From Erythrobacter ramosus (GTDB lineage Bacteria > Pseudomonadota > Alphaproteobacteria > Sphingomonadales > Sphingomonadaceae), in assembly GCF_009828055.1 (NCBI RefSeq), contig NZ_WTYB01000001.1:511183-575182 (forward strand): 64,000 bases of DNA. The letters run 5' to 3'. The notes under the pieces were generated by a model. That model had not been told where the DNA came from. It saw nothing but the letters and a program-made list of their open reading frames with translations, and did no database searches. The position numbers were made by a program, and so were the translations under genes. Position 1 is the stretch's first letter, and every line of letters starts with the position of its first letter. Below are positions 15,899-24,911 of this stretch, one piece after another.

Positions 15899-17455
15899 CT
15901 ATTCGCCAGCAGCTGCCCGCGCCCGCTCCGCGATCGTGGCCTCGGCCTTTGGCAGGGTGCGATAGGCGTAGATCAGCAGCGCCAGCGATATCGGCGCTAC
16001 CCCGATCAGCGAGAGGACGCCGATCCGCATGCTCCCACTCAGCTCGGAAATCTGCCCGACCATATAGGGGCCGAGCCCAAGGCCGACCAAGGTTGTCGCT
16101 AGGAAGAACGAGGCCGTAGCGGTTCCCCGCATCCGCGGCAAAACTAGATCCTGCGTCGTTGCAGCGGCGGCCCCGAGCGCGGTTGCCGCGAACATCCCCG
16201 CGAGGAAGTTCATCAGGTAGAACAGGGCGGGGATTTCGGTGGTGAAACCGATCCAGATCGGAATGACCGGCGCGACAATGCCGAACATGATGACGAGAAT
16301 CCGCCCCGACGGATTGCGCGAACGCAGCCAATCCGACAGGCGCCCACCGAGAATCACCCCCAGAAAGCCCGATACCGCACCGCTGCCGCCAAGCACGAAG
16401 GCCAGTTCGTCCTTGGGCAATTTGAGCACGGTCTCGGCATAGGGCGCTGACCAGAACGCCAGCGCATAGGCACCAAGCGAAACGAGCCCGTAGCCCAGCG
16501 CCGTGCAGATAAAGGCTGGTGTGCCCCAGATCAGGCTGAAGGTCGCCGGATCGTGCCGGCGCAGTGTCGATGCCCATGAGAACACAGCATAGTAGCCGAA
16601 GGCGATCGACGACCATTGCGGGAGATTGCCAGTCAGCTCGATCATGATCAGCGCGAAGCCGGTCATCGCGGCCGCCATCGCGAGGTTGACGACTGCCGCC
16701 ATCGGGCCGCGGCGCATCGCGTGGTAAAGAGTGAATGGGGGCAACAGCATCGATAGGTCGACGAAGAAATCGGCCAGCGGATGACGACCGCCCACAGTCT
16801 CGGCAGCCGGCCGCGCCGGTTCACGCAGCGAAGCAACCCAGATCGCAAGCAGGATGCCCGGAATCCCAACGGCGAGGAAAGCAGCCTGCCAGCCCACCAG
16901 CCCGGCCATCCCACCGCCCGGATAGGCCGCGTCCCACACCTTCGAGATCTTCGCACCGATTAGGAGCGACACCCCGCCGCCGAGATAGAGGCCCGAGGAA
17001 TAGATCGCCAAGGCCGTCGCGCGCTTTCGCGCCGGGAAATAATCCGAAATCAACGAGTAAGCCGTCGGGCTAGCCGTTGCCTCGCCGACGCCTACGCCCA
17101 TGCGCGCCAGGGATAGGGTCAGATAGTTGCGCGCAAAGCCGGACAGCGCCGTCATCGCCGACCACAGCAACAGGCCGATTGTCAGCAGACGCACCCGGTG
17201 CCAGCGGTCCGCCAAACGGCCAAGCGGGACACCGAACAGCGCATAGAACACCGCAAAAGCCGCACCGCCGAGAAAGCCGAGCTGGCCGTCAGTCAGCTGA
17301 AGATCGCGCTTGATGTCGACCGCCAGGATCGAGAGGATCTGCCGATCGATGAAGTTGAGGATATAGACCACAACCAGCACCCCGAGCACATACCAGCTAT
17401 AGGCGGGGACGGAATCCTCGCTGCGGCTCTCGGCCGCTTCGGCTTTATCGCTCAA
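15899..17455 (-). CDS. MFS transporter, spinster-like
   Basis: 518 aa, about 12 membrane helices. NFIDRQILSILAVDIKRDL at the first helix and GRLADRWHRVR (MFS motif A) after the second are typical of the spinster-like branch (Spns), whose bacterial members are often uncharacterised. The motif RMGVGVGEATASPTAYSLISDYFP supports this. Substrate unknown. The start was set at TTG 17455, preceded by GGGGA, because the longer frame (to 17551) would run into queC. About 50 bases separate it from queC on the same strand, so co-transcription is possible. Confidence 0.85.
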   Translation of the reverse strand: MSDKAEAAESRSEDSVPAYSWYVLGVLVVVYILNFIDRQILSILAVDIKRDLQLTDGQLGFLGGAAFAVFYALFGVPLGRLADRWHRVRLLTIGLLLWSAMTALSGFARNYLTLSLARMGVGVGEATASPTAYSLISDYFPARKRATALAIYSSGLYLGGGVSLLIGAKISKVWDAAYPGGGMAGLVGWQAAFLAVGIPGILLAIWVASLREPARPAAETVGGRHPLADFFVDLSMLLPPFTLYHAMRRGPMAAVVNLAMAAAMTGFALIMIELTGNLPQWSSIAFGYYAVFSWASTLRRHDPATFSLIWGTPAFICTALGYGLVSLGAYALAFWSAPYAETVLKLPKDELAFVLGGSGAVSGFLGVILGGRLSDWLRSRNPSGRILVIMFGIVAPVIPIWIGFTTEIPALFYLMNFLAGMFAATALGAAAATTQDLVLPRMRGTATASFFLATTLVGLGLGPYMVGQISELSGSMRIGVLSLIGVAPISLALLIYAYRTLPKAEATIAERARAAAGE

Positions 17456-17507
17456 TGATGATCCCCTATCCCGGATGCTCTGCTTATCGACCGGCGCAAG
17501 GGGCCGG

Positions 17508-18206
17508 TCAGGCCTTATAGCGCGTGCTATCGACAATCCCCGCCTCGGCAAAACCCTTTTTCCTGAGGCGGCACGAATCGCACAATCCGCAGGCGAGCCC
17601 CTCGGGCGTCGGATCGTAACAGGACCAGCTCCAGGCAGGATCGAGGCCCAGCCGCGCGCATTCGCGGGCGATGTCGGCTTTGGTCATGTGCTGGAGTGGG
17701 GCGTGGATCGTAAAGGGCGCGCCTTCCACCCCCGCCTTGGTGCCGAGCCGCGCGGTCTCGGCAAAGCTGGCGATGAATTCCGGCCGGCAATCAGGATAGC
17801 CCGAATAGTCGAGCGCATTCACCCCGATGAACACATCGCGCGCGCCTGCTGCTTCAGCGCAGGCGGTGGTGAGCGCAAGAAACACAAGATTGCGCGCTGG
17901 GACGTAGGTGACCGGAATGTCGTCCCCCACTCCGCCCTTGGGCACATCAATTGCATCGGTCAGTGCTGATCCGCCAAACGCCCGCAGGTCGAGCGCGATT
18001 GGGGTGTGGCGGATAAGTCCCAACTGTTTGGCGATGCGCGCGGCGGATTCCAGCTCGAGCCGGTGACGCTGACCGTAATCGACCGTCAGCGCATGGACCG
18101 CAAAGCCGGCTTCCTGCGCCAGCGCCGCCGTCACCATCGAATCCAGCCCGCCGGACAGCAGCACCACCGCCAGCGGCTGCGTGCGCGTATGTTCAGAACC
18201 GCTCAT
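17508..18206 (-). CDS. queC: 7-cyano-7-deazaguanine synthase
   Basis: 232 aa. Converts 7-carboxy-7-deazaguanine to preQ0 with ATP and ammonia, on the way to the tRNA base queuosine. The PP-loop LLSGGLDSMV lies at the N-terminus. Near the C-terminus, CYDP..GLACGLCDSCRLRKKGF supplies the four zinc cysteines. ATG 18206 is preferred to the TTG three codons upstream. No queD/E/F is adjacent; the other steps must be encoded elsewhere. Confidence 0.95.
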   Translation of the reverse strand: MSGSEHTRTQPLAVVLLSGGLDSMVTAALAQEAGFAVHALTVDYGQRHRLELESAARIAKQLGLIRHTPIALDLRAFGGSALTDAIDVPKGGVGDDIPVTYVPARNLVFLALTTACAEAAGARDVFIGVNALDYSGYPDCRPEFIASFAETARLGTKAGVEGAPFTIHAPLQHMTKADIARECARLGLDPAWSWSCYDPTPEGLACGLCDSCRLRKKGFAEAGIVDSTRYKA

Positions 18207-18252
18207 CCCGCGCAACTAACACGCACGCGCACAAAGGCAATCGCGGCGGGTT

Positions 18253-18672
18253 TCAGCAATCGCCGGTGCGGCGCGCTTCAGCGGTCAGTTGGAACGGCAT
18301 ACCATTATGGATGCCTTGGCTTTCCAGCTGCACCAACGCGCCCGTCTCACGGCGGATGCTGGTGCGGCCATAGCCATTGCCCGGGCAGGTATACTGCACC
18401 GTGACGCGCGCGGCGCCATCTTCGACCACGAACTGGCTGCACCCGCTTTCCCGGTGCATCAGCTGAATCAGCTCGGCGCCTGACTTGACGCAAATCTTGC
18501 GATCCCGCGCCACCCCGCGCTGCTTGATGGTCCACTCGCCCTTGGTCAGCGTGCCGAGCATCGCAAGGCCATTGCCCTGCGCCACCACCGGCATGGCAAA
18601 CCACAGCGCCGCCCCGGCTGCAATCGCCCCCAGAGCAAGTACGCGCATTATGCTGTCGGTTCGATAGGTCAT
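18253..18672 (-). CDS. Periplasmic DUF3617-like protein
   Basis: 139 aa. A hydrophobic signal segment (MRVLALGAIAAGAALWFAMPVVAQ) begins at residue 9 from the chosen start. The mature part has LTKGEWTIKQRG, several Cys (ICVKSG, SGCSQF, YTCPGNGYG) and ends in GDC, the pattern of DUF3617-type exported proteins, of unknown role. Start ATG 18672 has GAGGACAG about 5 bases upstream; ATG 18648 would also work and starts directly at the signal peptide. It lies between queC and hslO on the same strand. Confidence 0.7.
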   Translation of the reverse strand: MTYRTDSIMRVLALGAIAAGAALWFAMPVVAQGNGLAMLGTLTKGEWTIKQRGVARDRKICVKSGAELIQLMHRESGCSQFVVEDGAARVTVQYTCPGNGYGRTSIRRETGALVQLESQGIHNGMPFQLTAEARRTGDC

Positions 18673-18758
18673 GCCTGTCCTCATGGCAGCTTTCTGCCTC
18701 GTCCAATTGCACATTTTGGCCGAAATACGCCTGATGTGGTGGTTTTTTCGACGAAGCG

Positions 18759-19658
18759 TCAGATCGATAGCGCGAAGGTGCGCGAACAGAAGGCGCAGTC
18801 GACCGCGATGAGGCCGTCGGTGCCGCGCATCTCTTCCTGTTCATCGGCCGGGAAACGCGCGATGATCGTCTCGTAATGCGCCGCGCTGCACCGGCATCCG
18901 CGCGACAGCGCCGCGCCGGGCACGACCCGCACCTCGTCTTCCTCATGGAACAACCGCCACGCGATGGCTTCCAGCGAAAGCGTGCGGTCGAGCAGTTCGT
19001 CATGGCTGATCGAACCGGCCATCACCGCGACATGTTCCCAATCGGGATGGTCGAGGCGGACATGCAGCCGTTCGCGCCCCTCCTCGCCATCGGCCAGATG
19101 CTGGATTAGCAGCCCTGCGGCCATCCGCCCGCCTGCACCGGCACGGCTGGCGACGCGAATCAGCGTCGGGATCTGTTCGGACTGGCTGAAATAGCTCTCG
19201 CACGCTTCGGCCAAGCTATCGCCTTCAAGCGGCACGATCCCCTGATAGCGCTTATTGCCCTCGGCTTCGAATGTGATCGCGAGATAGCCTTCGCCGAACA
19301 GCGTCTGGAGCGCGGGATTGGACCCCAGCTTTGCCAGCCGCTCGGGATCGAAATCCGCATAGCCGCGCACCGCGCCGTCGCGATAATCGACCACCAGCAG
19401 TTTCACGATCCCGCCCTGCGTCTGCGCCTGCATGGTCAGCTGCGCGGCATCACCCTTCAGCAGCCCGCCCATCAGCGTGCCCAGCACCAGTGCTTCGCCC
19501 AGCAGGTGCGTAATGGGCGCGGGGTAATCATGCGCCGAGAGCACTTGCTCCAGCACGCTGTCCATCCGCACGATGCGCCCGCGCGCGCTGCGGCCCGGCA
19601 GGGTGAAGCCCATCAGGGTGTCGGCGAAGGTCTCGGTCATGTCGGTCGTATCAGTCAT
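18759..19658 (-). CDS. hslO: Redox-regulated chaperone Hsp33
   Basis: 299 aa, usual length. Holdase activated by oxidation: four cysteines, Cys255/257 (CRC) and Cys288/291 (CAFC), bind zinc when reduced and form disulfides under oxidative stress. The N-terminal domain has HLLGEALVLGTLMGGLLKG and the linker region GRMAAGLLIQHL. It sits 54 bases after argF on the same strand, probably the end of the argD-argF-hslO unit, a grouping seen in many alphaproteobacteria. Confidence 0.95.
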   Translation of the reverse strand: MTDTTDMTETFADTLMGFTLPGRSARGRIVRMDSVLEQVLSAHDYPAPITHLLGEALVLGTLMGGLLKGDAAQLTMQAQTQGGIVKLLVVDYRDGAVRGYADFDPERLAKLGSNPALQTLFGEGYLAITFEAEGNKRYQGIVPLEGDSLAEACESYFSQSEQIPTLIRVASRAGAGGRMAAGLLIQHLADGEEGRERLHVRLDHPDWEHVAVMAGSISHDELLDRTLSLEAIAWRLFHEEDEVRVVPGAALSRGCRCSAAHYETIIARFPADEQEEMRGTDGLIAVDCAFCSRTFALSI

Positions 19659-19712
19659 GCCGGGCCATATGGGGATCGATCGCGCCGGGCGAAAGACCCC
19701 CGCTCACGCACC

Positions 19713-20663
19713 CTAGCTGCCGAGCAGTCCGAAACTCCACAACAGCACCGATTTCTGCGCGTGGATCCGGTTCTCAGCTTCGTCGAACACCACCGATTGC
19801 GGGCCTTCGAATACCTCTTCACTGACTTCCTCGTCCACGTGGGCGGGCAGGCAGTGAAGGAACACCGCATCGGGCTTGGCCTGCGCCATCAGCGCGGCGT
19901 TCACCTGATAGGGGGCCATCGCCGCCAGCTTGTTGTGGACGTGCTCCTGCCCCATCGAGATCCACGTATCGGTCACGATCACATCCGCCCCGCGCGCGGC
20001 GGCTGCGGCGTCCTGCGTCAGGGTGATGGTCGCCCCGCCAGCCCGCGCCAGTTCGACGAAGGCCGGATCAGGCTCGTAACCCGCCGGGGTCGCCACGCGG
20101 ACGTTGAACTTCATCAGCCCGGCGGCCTCAAGGATCGAGTGCAGCACGTTGTTACCGTCCCCGAACCACGAGACCTCGAGCCCCGGCAGCGACTTGCCAT
20201 GCTCGATCACCGTAAGCAGATCGGCCATGATCTGGCAGGGGTGCGACATATCGGTCAGGCCGTTGATCACCGGCACCGTGGCATGGCGCGCCATTTCCTC
20301 GATCTTGGCGTGATCATCGGTGCGCAGCATGATGCCATCGACCATCCGGCTGAGCACGCGGGCGGTATCGGCGATGCTCTCCCCCCGCCCCAATTGGCTT
20401 GAGGCCGAATCGAGCAGCAGCACGCTCCCGCCCAGCTGGCGCATCGCAATGTCGAAGCTGACGCGGGTGCGGGTCGAGTTCTTCTCGAACACCAGCGCCA
20501 GCACGCGGCCCTTGAGCGGCGCATCGGCATCGGGCGCGCCCTTGGGCAGGCCGATGCGTGCAGCCTTACGATCAATCGCATCATTGATCATCGCCGCGAT
20601 ATCATCGCCGCCCGCATCCCCGAGATTGAGGAAGTGGCGATAGGCCCCCGATGAAGCGGTCAT
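19713..20663 (-). CDS. argF: Ornithine carbamoyltransferase
   Basis: 316 aa. Makes citrulline from ornithine and carbamoyl phosphate in arginine synthesis. Visible motifs are the carbamoyl-phosphate loop [11 protein letters not shown] (about residue 60), HPCQ for substrate binding, and HCLPAH near the C-terminus for ornithine, so the enzyme looks intact. The ATG overlaps the argD stop in ATGA, so the two are translationally coupled. Confidence 0.95.
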   Translation of the reverse strand: MTASSGAYRHFLNLGDAGGDDIAAMINDAIDRKAARIGLPKGAPDADAPLKGRVLALVFEKNSTRTRVSFDIAMRQLGGSVLLLDSASSQLGRGESIADTARVLSRMVDGIMLRTDDHAKIEEMARHATVPVINGLTDMSHPCQIMADLLTVIEHGKSLPGLEVSWFGDGNNVLHSILEAAGLMKFNVRVATPAGYEPDPAFVELARAGGATITLTQDAAAAARGADVIVTDTWISMGQEHVHNKLAAMAPYQVNAALMAQAKPDAVFLHCLPAHVDEEVSEEVFEGPQSVVFDEAENRIHAQKSVLLWSFGLLGS

Positions 20664-21859
20664 GCCGGTTCAGGCACCTTGAAGCTCGCCGCGCCCGCCG
20701 ACAGCTTGTCGAAGAACTCGTCGATCTCGGCATCGCCGATTACCAGCGGCGGGATGATGCGGATGGTGTTATCGCCCGCAGCCACTGTCAGCAGCTGGTG
20801 GTGGTCACGCAGATGGACGTAGAACGGGCGGCTTTCCATCTTCATCTTGAGGCCCAGCATCAGGCCCTTGCCACGCACCAGTTCGAACAGTTCCGGGTAA
20901 TTGCCGATGAACTGTTCTAGCCGCGAGCGCAGGCGCTCCCCCTTGTCGCGGACCGATGCGAGGAATTCCTCGTTCGCCACGGCTTCCATCACCGCCATCC
21001 CAGCGGCCATGGCGAGCGGGTTGCCGCCATAGGTCGATCCGTGTGTGCCGAAGGTCATGCCGCGCGCGGCGTGCTCAGTGGCAATGCAGGCGCCCAGCGG
21101 GAAGCCGCCGCCGATGCCCTTGGCGGTCGCCATGATGTCCGGCTCGATCCCATAATGCTCATAGGCATAGAGCTTGCCGGTGCGCGCAACGCCGCACTGC
21201 ACTTCGTCGAGGATCAGCATCAGCCCGTGCTCGTCACACAAGGCGCGCAGGCCCGCCATGAATTCCTGTGACGCGGGGCGAATCCCGCCCTCGCCCTGGA
21301 TCGGTTCGACCAGAATGCCCGCCGTGTGCGGCCCGATCAGCGCCTTGGCCGCTTCCAAATCATCGAACGGCGCATACTTGAACCCTTCGAGCAACGGCGC
21401 AAAGCCGTGGTGCATCTTGGTCTGGTTCGATGCCGAGATGGTCGCCATCGTCCGACCGTGGAAGGCATTGTGGAAAGTGATGATCTCGAACCGGCTGGCG
21501 TCCCCCGCCTCGCCCGCGTTCTGGTGATAGGCGCGCGCGGCCTTGATCGCGCATTCGACCGCCTCGGCGCCCGAATTGGTGAAGAACACCGTGTCGCCGA
21601 AGGTCGTGTCGACCAGCATCTGCGCCAATCGCTCACCCTGCGGGCTGCCATAGAGGTTCGACACGTGCATCAGCGTTGCCGCCTGTTGCTGGATAGCGCC
21701 GATCAGCCCTTCATGCGAATGGCCGAGCAGGTTCACCGCGATGCCGCTGGCGAAATCGAGATAGCGGGTGCCGTCCTCGTCGATGAGATGGCAGTGCTCG
21801 CCGCGCACCGGCCGGACACCGCAACGCGGATAGACGGGCATGAGCGGGGTAATCGACAT
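20660..21859 (-). CDS. argD: Acetylornithine aminotransferase
   Basis: 399 aa PLP-dependent class III transaminase making N-acetylornithine (and often able to act in lysine synthesis). The PLP lysine is in [29 protein letters not shown] holds the Asp that contacts the pyridine ring. The ATG at 21859 ([12 protein letters not shown]) starts where the family starts; the longer open frame reaches toward the cold-shock terminator and was not used. First gene of argD-argF(-hslO). Confidence 0.95.
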   Translation of the reverse strand: MSITPLMPVYPRCGVRPVRGEHCHLIDEDGTRYLDFASGIAVNLLGHSHEGLIGAIQQQAATLMHVSNLYGSPQGERLAQMLVDTTFGDTVFFTNSGAEAVECAIKAARAYHQNAGEAGDASRFEIITFHNAFHGRTMATISASNQTKMHHGFAPLLEGFKYAPFDDLEAAKALIGPHTAGILVEPIQGEGGIRPASQEFMAGLRALCDEHGLMLILDEVQCGVARTGKLYAYEHYGIEPDIMATAKGIGGGFPLGACIATEHAARGMTFGTHGSTYGGNPLAMAAGMAVMEAVANEEFLASVRDKGERLRSRLEQFIGNYPELFELVRGKGLMLGLKMKMESRPFYVHLRDHHQLLTVAAGDNTIRIIPPLVIGDAEIDEFFDKLSAGAASFKVPEPA

Positions 21860-21904
21860 GGGCTTTGTCCTGAATTGTGAGAATCGGGGGGACTTGAAAC
21901 GCAA

Positions 21905-21931
21905 ATGGCGGCCCTGAACCAGAGCCGCCAT
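21905..21931 (-). terminator. Hairpin terminator after the cold-shock gene
   Basis: On the minus strand, ATGGCGGC (21931-21924) pairs with GCCGCCAT (21912-21905) around an 11-base loop with an inner CTG/CAG pair, followed by TTGCGTTT. It is 63 bases after the cold-shock stop and before argD, so it separates the two units. The T-tract is weak. Confidence 0.55.
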
Positions 21932-21993
21932 CTACAATCCGGTAATCTTCCGCTGACCCTGCGTCAAACCGCGGGGGGCGGTTTCGGCCGAGG

Positions 21994-22791
21994 TCAGCCT
22001 TCGATCGGTGCCAGATTGACGGCGGAGTGTTTTCCGCGTCGATCGACTTCGAGATCGAATTCGTAGCGTTCGCCTTCGTTCAAGGCCGACAGGCCCGAAC
22101 GCTCGACCGCGCTGATATGGACGAAGGCATCGGGCTGTCCGTCATCACGGACGAGGAAGCCGAAGCCCTTCATCGCATTGAAGAACTTGACCGTGCCCTT
22201 GGCCCGCTCGCCCGTCAGCTCGCGAGTCGGAGCAGCGGGCTTGGCCGCCACTGCGATCACATCGCCGACAACCTGAAGATCCTGCGCCGACACCTTGCCG
22301 CCGCGATCCACGAGATTGTACTGGAGTTCCTGACCTTCAGCGAGACCTTCAAGACCAGCACGCTCAACGGCGCTGATGTGAACAAACACATCTTCGCCGC
22401 CGCCGTCTTGCTGGATGAAGCCAAAGCCCTTCTGTGTGTTGAAGAACTTCACAGTGCCCTTGCCGGTGCCAACGATCTGGGCAGGCATGCGCGGCGCGCC
22501 GCTGAACCCACCGCCGCCGCCGCCGCCGCCGCCAGGACCACGCGGGCCGCCGCTGAAGCCGCCACCGCCGCTGCGTGGGGCACCGCCACCACCGCCGCCG
22601 CCGCCGCCGTAGCGATCACCGCCGCCGCCGCCGCCAAACCGGTCGCCACCGCCACCGAAGCGATCCCCGCCGCCGCCGAATTCACGCGGAGGCGAGAAAC
22701 CATCATTCCCACCGCCAAACGGATCGAAGCCATCTTCGCCGAAACCGTCGCGCTTATCGCGTCCGCGCCGGCGTCCCCTATCGTAACCCAT
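21994..22791 (-). CDS. Tandem cold-shock-domain protein with glycine-rich N-terminus
   Basis: 265 aa. Two complete cold-shock domains, residues about 110-177 and 197-262, each with RNP1-like KGFGFI/KGFGFL and RNP2-like VFVHIS/AFVHIS. In front is a disordered tail of about 100 residues made of glycine runs with Arg, Asp and Phe (repeats of GGDRFGG), like RGG segments of eukaryotic RNA-binding proteins. Probably an RNA chaperone. Ordinary bacterial cold-shock proteins have one domain of about 70 residues; two-domain forms are known in alphaproteobacteria, but the tail is unusually long. Confidence 0.9.
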   Translation of the reverse strand: MGYDRGRRRGRDKRDGFGEDGFDPFGGGNDGFSPPREFGGGGDRFGGGGDRFGGGGGGDRYGGGGGGGGGAPRSGGGGFSGGPRGPGGGGGGGGGFSGAPRMPAQIVGTGKGTVKFFNTQKGFGFIQQDGGGEDVFVHISAVERAGLEGLAEGQELQYNLVDRGGKVSAQDLQVVGDVIAVAAKPAAPTRELTGERAKGTVKFFNAMKGFGFLVRDDGQPDAFVHISAVERSGLSALNEGERYEFDLEVDRRGKHSAVNLAPIEG

Positions 22792-23061
22792 AGATCAGTA
22801 CGTACCTTAACCACACTGCCCGGCCTCAATCGCGCCGATGTCGTGGACAGTGAGCCGCACCGGAGCCAGACGCGCCGAGCTTGTGGTCCGGCGCGCACGT
22901 GTGAAACTCATAGCGCACAAAAGCTTGCTTTGCGAACGATTTTACCTGGGTGCCCGTCCGGCGTGCTACCGCCGCGCGGGGGTGCTTGTGCGCTGCATTC
23001 GCTTTGGGCATGAAAGGCGGCAACAACACTGGACTAGGCACTGGGGAAAGCAGGACTTATC

Positions 23062-23493
23062 ATGAGCGATTTTCGCCAACTGACCGAAAATGTGTTGGTG
23101 AGCCCGCAACTTGCGCTGGAGGATATCGCGGCGGCGGCGGCGCTGGGCGTGGCCCTGATCGTCAATAATCGCCCCGATGGCGAGGAACCTTCGGCACCGC
23201 AAGGGGACGAGATCGCGGCGGCAGCAGCGGCGGCGGGAATGAATTACGTCGCCATCCCGGTCGGCCACGCCGGCTTCAGCGAACCGCAGGTCAACGCCAT
23301 GATCGACGCACTAGAGCAGGCCGAGGGCCCGATTCTCGCCTATTGCCGTTCGGGCACCCGCTCGACCTTGTTGTGGGCGCTGGCCGCCGCCAAGCAGGGG
23401 GTCAAGCCGGATGACATCGCGCGCACCGCAGCGCGGGCGGGCTATGACGTCAGCCCGATTCGCGCGATGATCGACATGCTCGCCGCGCGCTGA
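23062..23493 (+). CDS. TIGR01244/DUF442 protein-tyrosine-phosphatase-like protein
   Basis: 143 aa. DUF442 (beta-lactamase hydrolase-like, Blh) domain with the P-loop CRSGTRS at residues about 95-101 and VNNRPDGEEPSAPQG near the N-terminus, both characteristic. Members are phosphatase-fold proteins linked to sulfide handling when fused to persulfide dioxygenase; alone, as here, the role is uncertain. First of a run of four same-strand genes (23062-26501) with small gaps. Confidence 0.88.
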   Translation: MSDFRQLTENVLVSPQLALEDIAAAAALGVALIVNNRPDGEEPSAPQGDEIAAAAAAAGMNYVAIPVGHAGFSEPQVNAMIDALEQAEGPILAYCRSGTRSTLLWALAAAKQGVKPDDIARTAARAGYDVSPIRAMIDMLAAR

Positions 23494-23503
23494 GGCGCCC
23501 GAC

Positions 23504-23932
23504 ATGAACGTGCCGCCATTGCTGGTCCAGACCATGGGGTCGCTGGCCGCCATCCTTGCGCTGGCGGGTTTGGCGTGGTGGCTGAAGCTGGGCGGTTCGC
23601 CGAAGCTCGCCAGTGATGATGATGTGCGGCGCGCGGCTGGCGAAGTGGAGGACGGGTTCGATCCCATCGCCATCGCCCGCGACACTGAGGGCGGAGCGGC
23701 GATCGCCCGCGACGCGCAGGGGCGGATCATGGTAATCAAGCGGCACGGCAACCGCTTTGCCGGTCGGGTGCTCGATGCCGACGCAAATGCGACGCTCAAC
23801 ATTGATCTGGGCGAGGCTGTGCTGGTGGTGCGGACCGGTCAGACCTTGTTCGGCGATATCTACCTTGCGGTTGACGATCCGAAGGCTTGGGTCGCAACCA
23901 TCAATGGGGTAAGCAGGCCGCAGGATGCCTGA
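23504..23932 (+). CDS. Conserved hypothetical membrane-anchored protein
   Basis: 142 aa. One N-terminal membrane helix (residues about 8-28, SLAAILALAGLAWWLKL), then a soluble part with FDPIAIARDTEGGAAIARDAQGRIMVIKRHGNRFAGRVL. No known catalytic motif. It looks like a cytoplasmic or periplasmic beta-rich domain held to the membrane. It lies 10 bases after the DUF442 gene, and its stop overlaps the start of the fatty-acid hydroxylase gene by 8 bases, so the three are likely expressed together. Confidence 0.7.
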   Translation: MNVPPLLVQTMGSLAAILALAGLAWWLKLGGSPKLASDDDVRRAAGEVEDGFDPIAIARDTEGGAAIARDAQGRIMVIKRHGNRFAGRVLDADANATLNIDLGEAVLVVRTGQTLFGDIYLAVDDPKAWVATINGVSRPQDA

Positions 23933-24887
23933 ATTCAACCCCACCCAATACGCCGTGCCGCTGTTCGTGGTGGCGGTGCTGGCCGAGATGATCTGGGCCA
24001 AACTGCGCGCGCCGGAAGCCTATGAGCCGAAGGACACGCTGGTCAGTCTGTCGTTTGGTCTGGGCTCGACCGTTGCAGGGGCGCTCTTGGGTGGCTTCGC
24101 CATCACCTTGATGCTGCTTGCCTATGATTGGCGGGTGGTGGATTTCGGACCGGAGTGGTGGACGGTATGGTGGGCGTGGCCGCTGTGCTTCGTGCTCGAC
24201 GACCTAAAATATTATTGGGTCCACCGCGCCGGACACCGCATCCGCTGGATGTGGGCGTCCCATGTGAACCACCATTCGAGCCAGCATTACAACCTTTCCA
24301 CCGCGCTGCGGCAGAGCTGGACCGGGGCCTTCACTTTCGGAGTGTTGTTCGGCATTCCCTTGGTGTTACTGGGCTTTCATCCCGTGATGATCGCGATCTG
24401 CGGCGGGTTTAATCTCATCTACCAGTTCTGGATCCACACCGAGGCGATCAAGCGGATGCCCGCGTGGTTTGAAGCGGTGATGAACACCCCCAGCCACCAC
24501 CGCGTCCACCACGCCACCAACCCGCGCTATCTCGACACGAATTACGCGGGCGTGTTCATCATCTGGGACAAGCTGTTCGGCACCTTCACCCCCGAGGTCG
24601 ATGACGAGCCGATCCGCTATGGCATCGTCAAGCAATTGGGCAGTTTCAATCTGTTGTGGTCGGTGTTCCACGAATGGATCGGGATGATCGCCGACATCTG
24701 GCATGCGCCATGGAAGCATAAGCTCAGCTATCTGCTGCGCGAGCCCGGCTGGAGCCATGATTGCAGCCGCGAAACCTCCGACATGATCCGGGCAAAGTGG
24801 CAGGTCCGCACAGGCATCGAGGTTGCGCCCGCTGCAACTTCAGTGGCGGATCGAAACCCGATTGCAGGCAGCCAAGAAGCTGCCTAA
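23925..24887 (+). CDS. Sterol desaturase/fatty acid hydroxylase family protein
   Basis: 320 aa membrane diiron enzyme. The histidine clusters are clear: HRAGH, HVNHHSSQHYN, a lone HTEAI, and HHRVHHATN, the eight-His pattern of FA_hydroxylase. Four or more hydrophobic helices surround them. Such enzymes hydroxylate or desaturate lipids; in sphingomonads carotenoid or sphingolipid hydroxylation is possible, but nothing here decides the substrate. Overlaps the preceding gene by 8 bases. Confidence 0.9.
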   Translation: MPEFNPTQYAVPLFVVAVLAEMIWAKLRAPEAYEPKDTLVSLSFGLGSTVAGALLGGFAITLMLLAYDWRVVDFGPEWWTVWWAWPLCFVLDDLKYYWVHRAGHRIRWMWASHVNHHSSQHYNLSTALRQSWTGAFTFGVLFGIPLVLLGFHPVMIAICGGFNLIYQFWIHTEAIKRMPAWFEAVMNTPSHHRVHHATNPRYLDTNYAGVFIIWDKLFGTFTPEVDDEPIRYGIVKQLGSFNLLWSVFHEWIGMIADIWHAPWKHKLSYLLREPGWSHDCSRETSDMIRAKWQVRTGIEVAPAATSVADRNPIAGSQEAA

Positions 24888-24911
24888 TCTCCCGCGCCAA
24901 AGGGAGAGATC

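Noticed and set aside
15754-16119. 121-codon plus-strand open frame
   Set aside because: Runs antisense into the MFS transporter, with Arg/Pro/Ala-rich shadow composition.
22494-22760. Repeat array (CRISPR-like)
   Set aside because: The GGTGGC-type repeats are codons of the glycine-rich tail of the cold-shock protein; no regular spacers.
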